Under the pieces are notes generated by a model. It ran no database searches. It was not told the origin of the DNA and worked only from the letters and a program-made list of their open reading frames with translations. From IMG/VR virus record IMGVR_UViG_3300037069_004294, positions 1 to 29,662 of that record: DNA of 29,662 bases; one strand, given 5' to 3'. This stretch comes from a virus. The position numbers were made by a program, and so were the translations under genes. Positions 7,901 to 16,001 of the stretch are shown in pieces (position 1 is the first letter of the stretch; each line of letters begins with the position of its first letter).

Positions 7901-8391
7901 TAAACTAGTTCCGTTACGCGCATGAATCCATTAGCACTAGACCAAATACCATCCACCCCCCCGGTGTATAGAGGGGGAGTATCAATTATAAAAGTTGAAC
8001 CCGTTTGCATTAAAATAGTGAAACTTGTATTCGAGGCTGAGGTTCCCAACTTTAGATAGCATGTTTGTGTAGAATCATTATAGAATACTGCGCCTTTTCT
8101 ATTGGGATTTGATGCCAACAGTGTAGTATTGGTAGCGCTTGAAGTCACTGAGGTTACTACCGCGGTTGTAGAGACCATTGGAGTTTGATCACTAGCGATA
8201 ACTACAGGAAGGGATGCGGACATCGGCTTTTGACCTTCACTGATTGTCGCCCCACCAATTTCAGTGATGTTTGTTACTACAGGGCCCCCACCAGCACCTG
8301 TAGAATTGACATTAACACTACCGTCAGAATTAACCTTAAGTTGATTGTCTGAACCACCTTGAAAGCCGTCTTTTATTGAGGTGGCAGCCAT
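7900..8391 (-). CDS. Virion appendage protein, 163 aa
   Basis: I take ATG 8391 ([13 protein letters not shown]) as the start, one base after the previous stop; an in-frame TTG at 8403 is less likely. The middle segment [17 protein letters not shown] is a repeated module of phage baseplate/fibre proteins and also occurs, varied, in the gene at 9590. The C-terminal half ([18 protein letters not shown]...[12 protein letters not shown]) has the pattern of a small beta-sandwich often attached to such modules. It is probably an adaptor or decoration of the tail fibre. It is flanked by structural genes with 1-bp overlaps. Confidence 0.75.
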   Translation of the reverse strand: MAATSIKDGFQGGSDNQLKVNSDGSVNVNSTGAGGGPVVTNITEIGGATISEGQKPMSASLPVVIASDQTPMVSTTAVVTSVTSSATNTTLLASNPNRKGAVFYNDSTQTCYLKLGTSASNTSFTILMQTGSTFIIDTPPLYTGGVDGIWSSANGFMRVTELV

Positions 8392-8392
8392 T

Positions 8393-8734
8393 TTACAGTC
8401 CAAATCCCATGAAAGTACATGTTAATTGACCATTTGTGATCGAAGAAGCAGTCATACTTCTTAATGACACTCGGCTTTTAGCCGGTATAACGCTCCAAGC
8501 TCTATTGGAAAGACCCCCACCTATGATGCAATTAAGAACTTCATGTCCTGCAGGACCTGTGTAAACCCCTATGTAATCACCCGTGGTGTCGATGTAATCA
8601 ATTGCATAAGAAGCCTTAAATCCAATATCTGCTATTACTTGTAGAGGACTAGAAGCAGTTCCAGGAATATTACTTACATTTGCTTGTAGTACGTGGGGAG
8701 GGTCGAAAAATGCTATTGGATAAAGATGTGTCAC
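8393..8734 (-). CDS. Small virion protein, 113 aa
   Basis: A beta-rich protein without signal peptide or membrane segment (FFDPPHVLQANVSNIPGT...GVYTGPAGHEVLNCIIGGG). Its glycine-rich, aromatic-poor composition and its position between two other virion-type genes with gaps of only a few bases suggest a tail or baseplate subunit. The C-terminus (LTCTFMGFGL) ends one base before the next start codon. No family name can be given. Confidence 0.7.
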   Translation of the reverse strand: MTHLYPIAFFDPPHVLQANVSNIPGTASSPLQVIADIGFKASYAIDYIDTTGDYIGVYTGPAGHEVLNCIIGGGLSNRAWSVIPAKSRVSLRSMTASSITNGQLTCTFMGFGL

Positions 8735-8740
8735 AAAGCA

Positions 8741-9100
8741 CTAAAGAGACAAAGCATTCATGTTAACAACTATAGTTGTAGCACCTGCATTACTGCTCGT
8801 AAAAACAACTCTAATCCATCTATAACACATTTGTGGGATACTAATGACTACTGATGCACCGGAGGTTACAGAAGCAGTGGCACTTGGTACGTCTGTCCAA
8901 TTGGTTACCGTAAATGCACTTGCTTGATATCGGTCATTACAAATATCATTGGACATTTGAATTTTGATGTCTCCAGCTGCATCTGTATCGCCAAACACTG
9001 CTTGAAAAGAAGCAGCAACCAGTTGATTGGAGTCAATTTGAATACCATTTTGACTAGCGGTATCTGGAGCTGATAAAACTATACAATTTACATTTCTCAT
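8741..9100 (-). CDS. Beta-sandwich virion protein, 119 aa (related to the gene at 10705)
   Basis: The core (SFQAVFGDTDAAGDIKIQMSND...VTNWTDVPSAT...MCYRWIRVVFTSS) matches the pattern of 10705-11094: a strand with FQV(E)VSND/IKIQMSND, a central Trp, then a strand ending in IRV.(F/Y)TS and 'AGTTT'. The two are likely duplicated phage structural subunits. This fold is frequent in tail proteins near fibres. It lies in the same operon and is a probable virion component. Function beyond structure is unknown. Confidence 0.72.
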   Translation of the reverse strand: MRNVNCIVLSAPDTASQNGIQIDSNQLVAASFQAVFGDTDAAGDIKIQMSNDICNDRYQASAFTVTNWTDVPSATASVTSGASVVISIPQMCYRWIRVVFTSSNAGATTIVVNMNALSL

Positions 9101-9105
9101 AAAAT

Positions 9106-9588
9106 TTAAGATCCAAGTCTAGTTATATTAATATAATTATAATTACCGTCTGCTATTAGAGGCTTAGAAGCACTAAAAATATTATTTAACGTGAATTGAA
9201 TTGTGTCTCCTACAGAAAGTCTAGCAGAATAGGATATTTGGACATCTGTGTAGGTTGTAGAAGTGCCTTCAATACCCGCTACCACGCCTGCAACTTGAGA
9301 ACCATTAATTTTTATTTTTCCTATCGTTTGTTGTCCTACAACTAATGCGGTAGTATCATACAGGGTTGAAGCATGAACATAGTAAATACCTGCTCCCCCA
9401 GCCGGCACGGTAAAAATCCAACTTGCTCCAGTGGTAACACAATTAAATGGATCATCTATTTTAGTATCAAAATTAACTATTGCATCTGCGCCGCTATTAG
9501 GAATAGATTGTCCTGCCGAAGTATTATATGTAGCTGTTATTAAAGGACCTGAAGAAGAACTAGATTTACTTGTGATCATTATGGCCAT
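9106..9588 (-). CDS. C1q/TNF-like jelly-roll tail protein, 160 aa
   Basis: After a short polar N-terminus the sequence shows the C1q-like pattern: ATYNTSAGQSIPN, then VNFDTKIDDPFNCV, WIFTVPAGGAGIYYVHAS and a C-terminal strand set ending YNYINITRLG. These trimeric heads often occur at the tips of phage fibres or as collars and bind carbohydrate or protein. ATG 9588 follows the previous stop by one base. It probably decorates the fibre complex encoded by its neighbours. Confidence 0.75.
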   Translation of the reverse strand: MAIMITSKSSSSSGPLITATYNTSAGQSIPNSGADAIVNFDTKIDDPFNCVTTGASWIFTVPAGGAGIYYVHASTLYDTTALVVGQQTIGKIKINGSQVAGVVAGIEGTSTTYTDVQISYSARLSVGDTIQFTLNNIFSASKPLIADGNYNYINITRLGS

Positions 9589-9589
9589 A

Positions 9590-10684
9590 TTAAGCTTGCT
9601 CCATCACAGTAACCGTTTGCGATCCCGTACTAGATACAATGTAGTAATCGCCTGCATCATTGTTTGCAATAAACGATTGTCCTGCAACTATTTCTATACC
9701 TCTTGTTGCTCCTGAGTTTGTTACTGTAGCAGAACCAATATAAAAAGTAGCCGTAGAAGTCGTGTCTGGAGTCGCTGCCAACACTACCCGCGTAGAGGCT
9801 GGAGCAGAACCTGATACTGTTAGTCTTACTGCGGATGTGCCTACCGTAATGGCAGCTTGCGTAACTGTTAAAGCAGTTGGAGTTGCTGCTAAAGCACTTA
9901 CTTTACCGATGTTATTAGTGCCTGCAGGTAAAGCTGCATTAACCTGAACACCGTTTGTGGTGCCTGGAGTTGTTTGATCAATGCCTACTTTGCCTATAAT
10001 TGCCGAGCCTGCATCTACTTGAACGTGTAAATTAGAACCTGTTGCTTGAGTAGCTGTAATAGAACCACTATCCACAACTGTATGTAGATTTGTTCCCGTT
10101 GCTTGCGTTACAGTTACGCTGGTCAGCGGCGTTAATGTAGACAATTGAGAAGCAGTCAATACCACGGGTACTGAAGCGGCAGCTAAAGCCTGTCCCAAAG
10201 CCGGGGTTTTTGTATCAATAGAGCTTAAAGAAGCATTACCTGATGTCTGTAGGGCGGCGGTAGCTGCTCCAGAGGGTAATGGAAGAGCCGAAGCCGACAC
10301 AGGTACTACTTGATCTGAAGCTATGTTTACAGGGGTGCTAGCTGCGATTAAAGCGGCTCCTTGAGCAGGAGTTTTTGTGTCTATACTAGTTAAGTGTGTG
10401 ATTTCAGTGCTTTGATTAGCAGAGGTAGCGGCTCCAGAAGGAAGCGCAGAGGCATCTATTGTGGCGTGTAACAAAGAACCATCTGGTTGTACAACTGTTA
10501 CAATTGAGCTAGTTGTTAAAGGAGAAACTAAAAGCGCTCCTCCTGCATCCATTTGGAAAACTGTTTGATTTCCGGAAGGATTTTCTCCTGCAACTAAAAT
10601 ACTTGTAGAAGGAATAGGAGCATTATTAGGAGTACCGGTTAGGGTTACAGAGCTTGAACTTGGATATACGTAATTTTGAGCCAT
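9590..10684 (-). CDS. Repeat-containing virion protein, 364 aa
   Basis: The protein is Ala/Thr/Ser/Val-rich and contains at least two imperfect copies of a ~50-residue module with SxIDTKTPAxGxALxAAS followed by PVxxASxQ, plus two short VTQATGxNLH-type repeats (around 190-225). Such 'SSIDxKtpalG...PVVlAsdQ' modules recur in phage baseplate and fibre-anchor proteins. The C-terminus (IGSATVTNSGATRGIEI...DYYIVSSTGSQTVTVMEQA) resembles a capping domain. It is likely a long fibrous linker or neck-appendage component between the small head-proximal gene at 10705 and the C1q-like protein. Confidence 0.78.
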   Translation of the reverse strand: MAQNYVYPSSSSVTLTGTPNNAPIPSTSILVAGENPSGNQTVFQMDAGGALLVSPLTTSSIVTVVQPDGSLLHATIDASALPSGAATSANQSTEITHLTSIDTKTPAQGAALIAASTPVNIASDQVVPVSASALPLPSGAATAALQTSGNASLSSIDTKTPALGQALAAASVPVVLTASQLSTLTPLTSVTVTQATGTNLHTVVDSGSITATQATGSNLHVQVDAGSAIIGKVGIDQTTPGTTNGVQVNAALPAGTNNIGKVSALAATPTALTVTQAAITVGTSAVRLTVSGSAPASTRVVLAATPDTTSTATFYIGSATVTNSGATRGIEIVAGQSFIANNDAGDYYIVSSTGSQTVTVMEQA

Positions 10685-10704
10685 ATTATCGATTTTTCCT
10701 TAAA

Positions 10705-11094
10705 CTAACCACCGATTTGTTTATCAGTTACAAAAATATCGCAGGTACCAGTTCCAGCTACGGTAGACGTGTAGTGTATTCTAACTGCATAAAATGGAAG
10801 TTGATTTAGATTTATGACGATAGTATCATCTGCTGCTGCAACAAAAGGTGTTCCGCCTGCTAAAGTGAGTGCTGTCCAACTACCTGGATTCATCACAACA
10901 CTATCATTTCCTTCATTAACATAGTAATCGTTGCTCACCTCTACTTGAAAGGTTCCCGTTGAATCACTTGTAGTTACGTTAATTTGATAGCTGCAATTGT
11001 CTAAATATCTTACAATTGTGGGGGTAGTACTGAAAGAAGCCGCTAAGCTTTGAGCTTTAGCGAGCTGGTATACCACGGTGTTTTTTCTGGCCAT
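10705..11094 (-). CDS. Beta-sandwich virion protein, 129 aa; first gene of the tail-fibre operon
   Basis: A basic N-terminus (MARKNTVVYQLAKAQSL) is followed by an immunoglobulin-like alternation of strands (QINVTTSDSTGTFQVEVSND...YAVRIHYTSTVAGTGTCD). It is a relative of 8741-9100. AGAGGT lies 8 bp before the ATG. The late-promoter candidate at 11141-11155 lies about 50 bp upstream, so this is probably the first gene of a polycistronic late message running to the holin. Confidence 0.72.
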   Translation of the reverse strand: MARKNTVVYQLAKAQSLAASFSTTPTIVRYLDNCSYQINVTTSDSTGTFQVEVSNDYYVNEGNDSVVMNPGSWTALTLAGGTPFVAAADDTIVINLNQLPFYAVRIHYTSTVAGTGTCDIFVTDKQIGG

Positions 11095-11140
11095 TATAGA
11101 ACCTCTTATGGATTAAAACCTTATGGGTTTAGTTCATTAA

Positions 11141-11155
11141 TATAGCAAAGTCCAT
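11141..11155 (-). promoter_or_regulatory. Late promoter (phage-type), copy 1
   Basis: Read on the minus strand the site is ATGGACTTTGCTATA, differing by one base from copies at 19205-19219 and 24660-24674. The bases after it (TTAATGAA) also resemble copy 2 (CCTATGAA). It precedes the tail-fibre operon. The CTATA at its end is the hallmark of T7-like promoters. Confidence 0.7.
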
Positions 11156-11156
11156 A

Positions 11157-11185
11157 TTGACTAATGTTTACTTATGCCATATGCT
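11157..11185 (+). promoter_or_regulatory. Sigma70-like promoter for the plus-strand accessory genes
   Basis: TTGACT (11157-11162), a 17-bp spacer and TATGCT (11180-11185), followed by TTATTTATG. The same arrangement, TTGACTAAT near -35 and GCTTTAATTATG after -10, is found on the minus strand at 28565-28593. It is back-to-back with the late promoter at 11141-11155. Confidence 0.6.
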
Positions 11186-11215
11186 TTATTTATGTAGAAT
11201 GGCGCTCTACGTTTT

Positions 11216-11282
11216 ATAAGCAGGTGCCCTAGGTGAACTCCCAGTGGCTAAGTGGATGTAGACGTCAGTCCAGCCTGCTTAT
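11216..11282 (+). ncRNA. Structured leader RNA candidate B (67 nt)
   Basis: The ends pair perfectly (ATAAGCAGG with CCTGCTTAT). Inside, one arm forms between GCC at 11226 and GGC at 11246-11248 and another between TGGA (11253) and TCCA. A separate 5-bp hairpin (GTAGA...TCTAC) lies at about 11195-11211. It is between the promoter at 11157-11185 and the GTG start at 11310, so it should be the untranslated leader. It has the same length and a similar first arm (TGAA loop, TGGCT...AA after it) as the element at 28491-28557. A cis-regulatory role is inferred; it does not fit a riboswitch or tRNA I know. Confidence 0.5.
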
Positions 11283-11309
11283 ACTGTATTTTTATTAAAG
11301 GAGAGATGT

Positions 11310-11900
11310 GTGAATATTTTTGATTTTTTTAAGCGAAAAGATAAAATTTCTGTTAAAACAATAGCTAAACTAAATCCATGTAAAGATAGATTCAATAATT
11401 ATTTAAAGCATTACAGCGATAAAACCTTTACACCTAAACAGTTTATGGGTTTAAGGAATATTAGCCATAATGACAAAATATGGGTAGGAGTAAGGCTAAT
11501 GGATAAAAAGTTACTACGTTTTGCTGCAGCAGATATAGCTGAACTGGTTTTGCCAATATTTGAACAGCAACATCCTAACGATAATAGGCCAAGGCTAGCC
11601 ATTTTAGCAGCTAGAGCTAAAATATTAGATATAAAAGCTTGTAAAGAAGCAGCTGCTGATACTGCTAATGCTGCTGATGCTGCTGATACTGCTAATGCTG
11701 CTTATGTTGCTGATGCTGCTGATGCTGCTTTGGCTGCTTACTATGCTGCTTTGGCTGCTTACTATGCTGCTTTGGCTGCTATTAATGTTACTTATGTTGC
11801 TTATGCTGCTTATTATGCTGCTTGGCCTGCTAATGCTCAGACAAACAGCCAAAATATTGAAAAGAAAATTAGAACAATCTTATTGAGGTATTTGAAATGA
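11310..11900 (+). CDS. Alanine-repeat protein resembling Imm-5-type putative immunity proteins, 196 aa
   Basis: GTG start with AAAGGAGAG at the right distance. The N-terminal ~110 residues (LNPCKDRFNNYLKHYSDK...RFAAADIAELVLPIFEQQ...RPRLAILAARAK) follow the layout of a widespread family with an Ala-rich tail, some members of which are labelled putative immunity protein Imm-5. The C-terminal ~70 residues are almost entirely AAD, AAY and ALAA repeats encoded almost only by GCT, with a 21-bp tandem repeat. These probably form amphipathic helices. It is the first gene after leader RNA B. Its role in a phage is unknown; immunity or toxin protection is only inferred from the family label. Confidence 0.65.
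   Translation: MNIFDFFKRKDKISVKTIAKLNPCKDRFNNYLKHYSDKTFTPKQFMGLRNISHNDKIWVGVRLMDKKLLRFAAADIAELVLPIFEQQHPNDNRPRLAILAARAKILDIKACKEAAADTANAADAADTANAAYVADAADAALAAYYAALAAYYAALAAINVTYVAYAAYYAAWPANAQTNSQNIEKKIRTILLRYLK
11724..11780 (+). repeat. 21-bp tandem repeat inside the alanine-rich gene
   Basis: The unit GCTGCTTTGGCTGCTTACTA(T) occurs twice completely (11724-11744, 11745-11765) and then for 15 bases (11766-11780), encoding ALAAYYA. Surrounding sequence (from about 11650) is a looser GCTGCTGAT/GCTAAT array. Such arrays are prone to slippage and length change. Confidence 0.85.
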
Positions 11901-12535
11901 ATTTGAATGAAGAAATCTTGCCTTATATAGATGGAAACGGTTTGGTGGCTCCAAATTTAGTGCCGGCTGGAGTTGTAAGAGCATCTGACAACGGTCCTAT
12001 GTTTACCGCTGAGTATCTTATAATGGCAAATCGCAATAATTGTTTGCCTGATGCTAATGCACCCTGTTCTTTAACGGAGATATTTAGGTGCATCGGATTT
12101 GACAAAGAATTACATAGAGCCCCCAATGACACAACTCCCGATGAAGTGGACGACTATTACGGTGTCATTGCGGCTTATTCTGAACTACATATTAGGCCTG
12201 GTTTTAAACTACCCATTAGACTTTGGAGACAGCCTCAACTTCTATATGCTTACTTATTAGCAAAAGGCATTCCTTCATTAGTTATGTTACCTTTAATGCT
12301 GTATACGAGCATTGTAATAGCTACTAGCTGTGTTAATGCACCGGCTTCAAATACAGATGCTAGACGTCTTAGTTGGCTTCTAATTCAAAGCGTTAAAACT
12401 AAAAGCTGGTTTTGTAGATTGGTTTCTAAACTTTGGTATAATAGACTATACAAAGTGTTTCCAAATGGCATGAAAGATGTAGCTAAAGAATATTATAGAG
12501 ATAATCACCCATTTCAAAGATATTGGATAGATTAG
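11897..12535 (+). CDS. Conserved hypothetical phage protein, 212 aa
   Basis: The ATG overlaps the preceding stop (ATGA). The sequence lacks a signal peptide. Around residues 122-140 a hydrophobic segment (KGIPSLVMLPLMLYTSIVIA) could be a membrane helix. Other features are a conserved-looking start (LPYIDGNGLVAPN), an aromatic and Arg-rich middle (LPIRLWRQPQLLYAYLL) and a polar C-terminus (NGMKDVAKEYYRDNHPF). I do not recognise a domain with certainty. Neighbouring genes 11310 and 12537 form a compact three-gene set with it. A role at the cell envelope is possible. Confidence 0.65.
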   Translation: MNLNEEILPYIDGNGLVAPNLVPAGVVRASDNGPMFTAEYLIMANRNNCLPDANAPCSLTEIFRCIGFDKELHRAPNDTTPDEVDDYYGVIAAYSELHIRPGFKLPIRLWRQPQLLYAYLLAKGIPSLVMLPLMLYTSIVIATSCVNAPASNTDARRLSWLLIQSVKTKSWFCRLVSKLWYNRLYKVFPNGMKDVAKEYYRDNHPFQRYWID

Positions 12536-12536
12536 T

Positions 12537-12911
12537 ATGACAGATTTAGAATATCAACAAATATATGATGCAGCCAGTTACATAGGTAACTACTGTGCTA
12601 AATGGGGGAGATTGGGCGGTCAATATAAAGAAAAATACGGCACCGTGCGATTCTACGCTATGTTTGGTGCCTTTTATTTACATTCTTTAATTTATCCAGG
12701 CTACTATTATAATCAGTTTCCAAGGTGGTTATGGGTCATGGATATCTACTATATAGGCCCTTTTATAGAGAGGGTGTTCGGTGCCATATTATATAAATGG
12801 CAATCAATCATATATAGAAGAGCTTATAAAAATGCTCTTGCTAAATGGCCCCACTTAAGAGAACCTATTTTAAAGTGTTCAGACTTACCTGATTTATTAC
12901 AAGGGCTGTAA
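12537..12911 (+). CDS. Conserved hypothetical phage protein, 124 aa
   Basis: The motif CAKWGRLGGQYKEKYGTVRF and the following LHSLIYPGYYYNQFPRWLW match a pattern I have met in hypothetical proteins of several unrelated large or medium phages, suggesting a mobile accessory gene. It is aromatic-rich, with a possible membrane-associated helix and a basic C-terminus. It starts one base after the upstream stop. It is convergent with the large minus-strand gene ending at 12962, and no obvious terminator lies in the 50-bp gap. Function unknown. Confidence 0.65.
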   Translation: MTDLEYQQIYDAASYIGNYCAKWGRLGGQYKEKYGTVRFYAMFGAFYLHSLIYPGYYYNQFPRWLWVMDIYYIGPFIERVFGAILYKWQSIIYRRAYKNALAKWPHLREPILKCSDLPDLLQGL

Positions 12912-12961
12912 AATATGGCCTACCAGAGATTGTTCTAGGTTTCGGAAAAACAATTAAGATA

Positions 12962-15900
12962 TTAATCTTTAGTTTGTTGATTATACTGTCTGGCTTGAGA
13001 GGGCGTTCTCGTAGACCCTGGTATTTTTGTCAATTCTTTAGTACTGGCAGCTGAAGGTGCTTTACCGGGGGTGCCTTGTTGAGGAGACTGCTGACTTGCA
13101 GCGTTAGATTGAGCAGCTATAATAGATGCAGGACTCATGGTACTATCCATAGGTTGTCCTAAGAATAACGATAGTCCCATACGTGTCTTATACGGCACAT
13201 GAATCCCTTTTTGAGTTTGTTTAACGATTTCACCGGTGATTTTACCTGATAACTGTTTATATAAATCAGGGTATAAAGTCTTTAGCTCCATTACGTCTTT
13301 CATAGCTAAATTGCCTTTTTTAAGCTTATCTAAAACAAGTAAAGGCTGCTGAGCTATTTTAAGAGAATTCACGAATTCAGCTGTTTGATAAGGAGCCGGT
13401 TTAATTCTATTATCTAAAGGCGCTTTAGGATCGTTGTCTGGCCTTAAACTGTTAAGATATTGAGTTGCTGTGCTGGCTGTTTCCCCAATAGATGCGGCAT
13501 GTTGAGGAAGATAATGACCTATTTGATCACCGCTGTTAATTAAACTGTTAGCATTTAATTGTAGGCCTTTTAATATTTTATCTAACTTGCTGATATCTTT
13601 TTCTGTAGGTATAGCAGAACTAGGCAAAACATCATGTCCTTCTTTAAACAATCCACTAACAGCTTTATCAGCTAATAGCTCGCCTTTGGCGACCGAAGCA
13701 GCATAATTGCTTGCTTTTATAAACGCTTCTCCCTTAGCTGCTGTTCCTACCATAGCTTTCGCTAAAGATGGTAATACCGACGAAAAGAAAGGTCCTAGGG
13801 CATGGGTACCAATTAAGGCACCTATTTCAGCGCTTACACCTAAAGCTCTACCAACACCCGCTCCGATAGCGGCTCCAATACCTTTACCGCCTGCATCAGT
13901 CAATCCTTTGTTGATGAAAATGTCAGCTAATTTCGCCCCAGTGCTTTTACGTTTCAAAGTGCTATTGGCAAAAGCTAATGAACTTGGTTGTAAAGGACTT
14001 TCAATGCCTAAATTTGCATGAGTATCATTTATGACCTTACCGTATTTTTCAGAAGCATCTAAGAAATTAGACAGCATGCTTTGTTTAATTTCAGCTGATG
14101 GCTTACCTAATTGATTGATGTAGGTGGCTATTTTACCGGGGTCTACGACTCTTTCGCCCGATATTTCAGTCGTGAATTTCTTCTCAAAATCTTGTAAAGC
14201 GGGTTTAAATTCTGAGAAAGCTCTATTAATGGCTTGTTGTCTTTCAGCAGCCTTTCCCCATACAGCTTTATCTTCTAATGAGTTTCTTAAATCGAAAGCC
14301 AGCTTCTTAGAATCTCTAACAAAATCATAAGCCTCATCCACAGGTTTAACAAATTTATCAAACTTTGCATATCCCTGCAGTGTTTGTTTCAAGTCTTGAG
14401 TAGCGTTGAATATTTCACTGGGGGATTTAGCATTAGACAAAACATTTTTGAAATTACTCAAGTCTTCTTGTAACTTACCAGTTAATCTAGCAGGGTACTT
14501 GTAAGAGTCTTTAGTCATTTTAGCAACAGAATCTTCTAATTTTTGAGCTATTTCTGAAGTTTGATTAGTAATTTTCTCAGACATTTCAGGCATAGATTTC
14601 TGAATGTCAACCGCTTTTAACCCCGTAGGACCATATACATCATCTGCAACTTGCCTAATGTTATTATAGTGGTCTGTCAATTCCTGATTTAAAGCAAACT
14701 GTGGCTCTGGATTGGCAATGTGTTCATTAATTCTACCTTTAAAGTCTTCAACCAGTTGGCCTATTTTATGGGCACCCGTTAGTCCTTTTAAGGCGGCAGA
14801 TGTACCTTCTATAGTACCGCCAACAGTGCCGCCTAATAAACCGGCTAAGCCTATATTTGTCACCGCTGTTTGTACAGAGGAATTGGGGTCTCTCAGTATC
14901 ATCTTAGAAGCTTCATCGCTGCCTTGGATGAACATATTCTCAATAGCTGCTTTAGCGGCGCCAGAACCTATTTTAGAAGCCAGTGATGCTCCTTCAAGTC
15001 CTTTGGTTAACACTTCTCCAGCTTTCGCAGCAAGAGCGGCCTCACCGGTGCCTGTAAACATAGAGCCTAACAATGCAGCGCCTTCAGACACTTTGCTTAA
15101 AGTTGGATTGGCTTCTTCTCGAGCCCTAATATGTTTGCTAGTTTCTTCTGGAGATTGATTAAATACTGCTTGACTAAAAGCTTGTTCAGCCAACGGTGCT
15201 ATAGGACCTACAAGGCCTCTTGCGGCGCCTTCTAATGCTGCCCCGACTTGCTGCCCCGGTGTCGAATAAGTTTCCTCATCTGACTTAAATTGATCATCAG
15301 GGATGAAATCTGGAGCACTGGTTTGATTTTGAGCTGAATTAACGACTGTAGATTGGTTTTCAGTCATTTTATTAAACTGTTCATCGGGAATGAAGTCAGG
15401 GCTGGAAACTTCACCGCCTTCGGCAAAAGCAGAGCTGCCTCTGTTGTCATCAACCGTTGTGCTTAAATAGCCTTTTTTAGGACCGTTAGCTTTTTGTCGT
15501 AACAATACTAAATCAGATTGCTTTAAATCAGAATGCCTATCTTTAAGTCCTTTAGCTGTAAGTTCAATCATTTCTTCAGCTTTTGTGCCTTCAGGTAAAC
15601 CAATAGCTTTAGCTATGCGTTGTAGGGCACCGGGTTTGGCAGGGGAGCCAGGACCTACGGCAACTTGTTTACCTAAGGTTCCTATTTCATTACCAACTAA
15701 TTTACCGAAGTCTGTATGAGCTACGCCGTTAGCTATGGCATCAGTAGCTGACATAGCGGCTTTAGGAGCCGCAAAAGCTACAGCTTCTATAGGAGAGTTA
15801 TAATCAGGTTGTATAGAATCGTCACCGGGTTTGTTAGGAACATCATCAATTAATGCACCAACGACTTTTTTCATGCCAGGAACTTGAACCGCGGACTGCG

Positions 15901-15967
15901 GATCTATATCCGTTGCCGCACTCATAGCTTGATCCATTTGTTCGTCTGAAAGGAAGTCGTGTGCCAT
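12962..15967 (-). CDS. Large internal virion / DNA-ejection protein, 1001 aa
   Basis: The largest protein of the virion block, acidic-repeat and Ala-rich. It carries a FAEGGEVSSPDFIPDEQF segment followed by a second PDFIPDDQF copy, and starts with a similar HDFLSDEQM. A Gly/Ala-rich hydrophobic region near 700-740 (GAAIGAGVGRALGVSAEIGA) could insert into or cross a membrane. Long predicted helices fill the rest. Very large proteins of this composition next to Gln/Ala-rich partners are typical of podovirus internal virion proteins that leave the head with the DNA. No lytic transglycosylase signature is evident. Confidence 0.7.
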   Translation of the reverse strand: MAHDFLSDEQMDQAMSAATDIDPQSAVQVPGMKKVVGALIDDVPNKPGDDSIQPDYNSPIEAVAFAAPKAAMSATDAIANGVAHTDFGKLVGNEIGTLGKQVAVGPGSPAKPGALQRIAKAIGLPEGTKAEEMIELTAKGLKDRHSDLKQSDLVLLRQKANGPKKGYLSTTVDDNRGSSAFAEGGEVSSPDFIPDEQFNKMTENQSTVVNSAQNQTSAPDFIPDDQFKSDEETYSTPGQQVGAALEGAARGLVGPIAPLAEQAFSQAVFNQSPEETSKHIRAREEANPTLSKVSEGAALLGSMFTGTGEAALAAKAGEVLTKGLEGASLASKIGSGAAKAAIENMFIQGSDEASKMILRDPNSSVQTAVTNIGLAGLLGGTVGGTIEGTSAALKGLTGAHKIGQLVEDFKGRINEHIANPEPQFALNQELTDHYNNIRQVADDVYGPTGLKAVDIQKSMPEMSEKITNQTSEIAQKLEDSVAKMTKDSYKYPARLTGKLQEDLSNFKNVLSNAKSPSEIFNATQDLKQTLQGYAKFDKFVKPVDEAYDFVRDSKKLAFDLRNSLEDKAVWGKAAERQQAINRAFSEFKPALQDFEKKFTTEISGERVVDPGKIATYINQLGKPSAEIKQSMLSNFLDASEKYGKVINDTHANLGIESPLQPSSLAFANSTLKRKSTGAKLADIFINKGLTDAGGKGIGAAIGAGVGRALGVSAEIGALIGTHALGPFFSSVLPSLAKAMVGTAAKGEAFIKASNYAASVAKGELLADKAVSGLFKEGHDVLPSSAIPTEKDISKLDKILKGLQLNANSLINSGDQIGHYLPQHAASIGETASTATQYLNSLRPDNDPKAPLDNRIKPAPYQTAEFVNSLKIAQQPLLVLDKLKKGNLAMKDVMELKTLYPDLYKQLSGKITGEIVKQTQKGIHVPYKTRMGLSLFLGQPMDSTMSPASIIAAQSNAASQQSPQQGTPGKAPSAASTKELTKIPGSTRTPSQARQYNQQTKD

Positions 15968-16001
15968 TTGTTATTATCCTACCCTTGATTAAAGATCAAG
16001 G

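Noticed and set aside
11216-11282. tRNA or hammerhead ribozyme
   Set aside because: The outer stem is nine pairs with only two arms; no anticodon loop, no CTGATGA or GAAA core.
11625-11852. Ser/Ile-rich antisense ORF
   Set aside because: It is only the reverse reading of the GCT repeat array and has no ribosome site.
12912-12961. Terminator between convergent genes
   Set aside because: Only a short imperfect CCTA/TAGG stem and no T-run; not enough to call.
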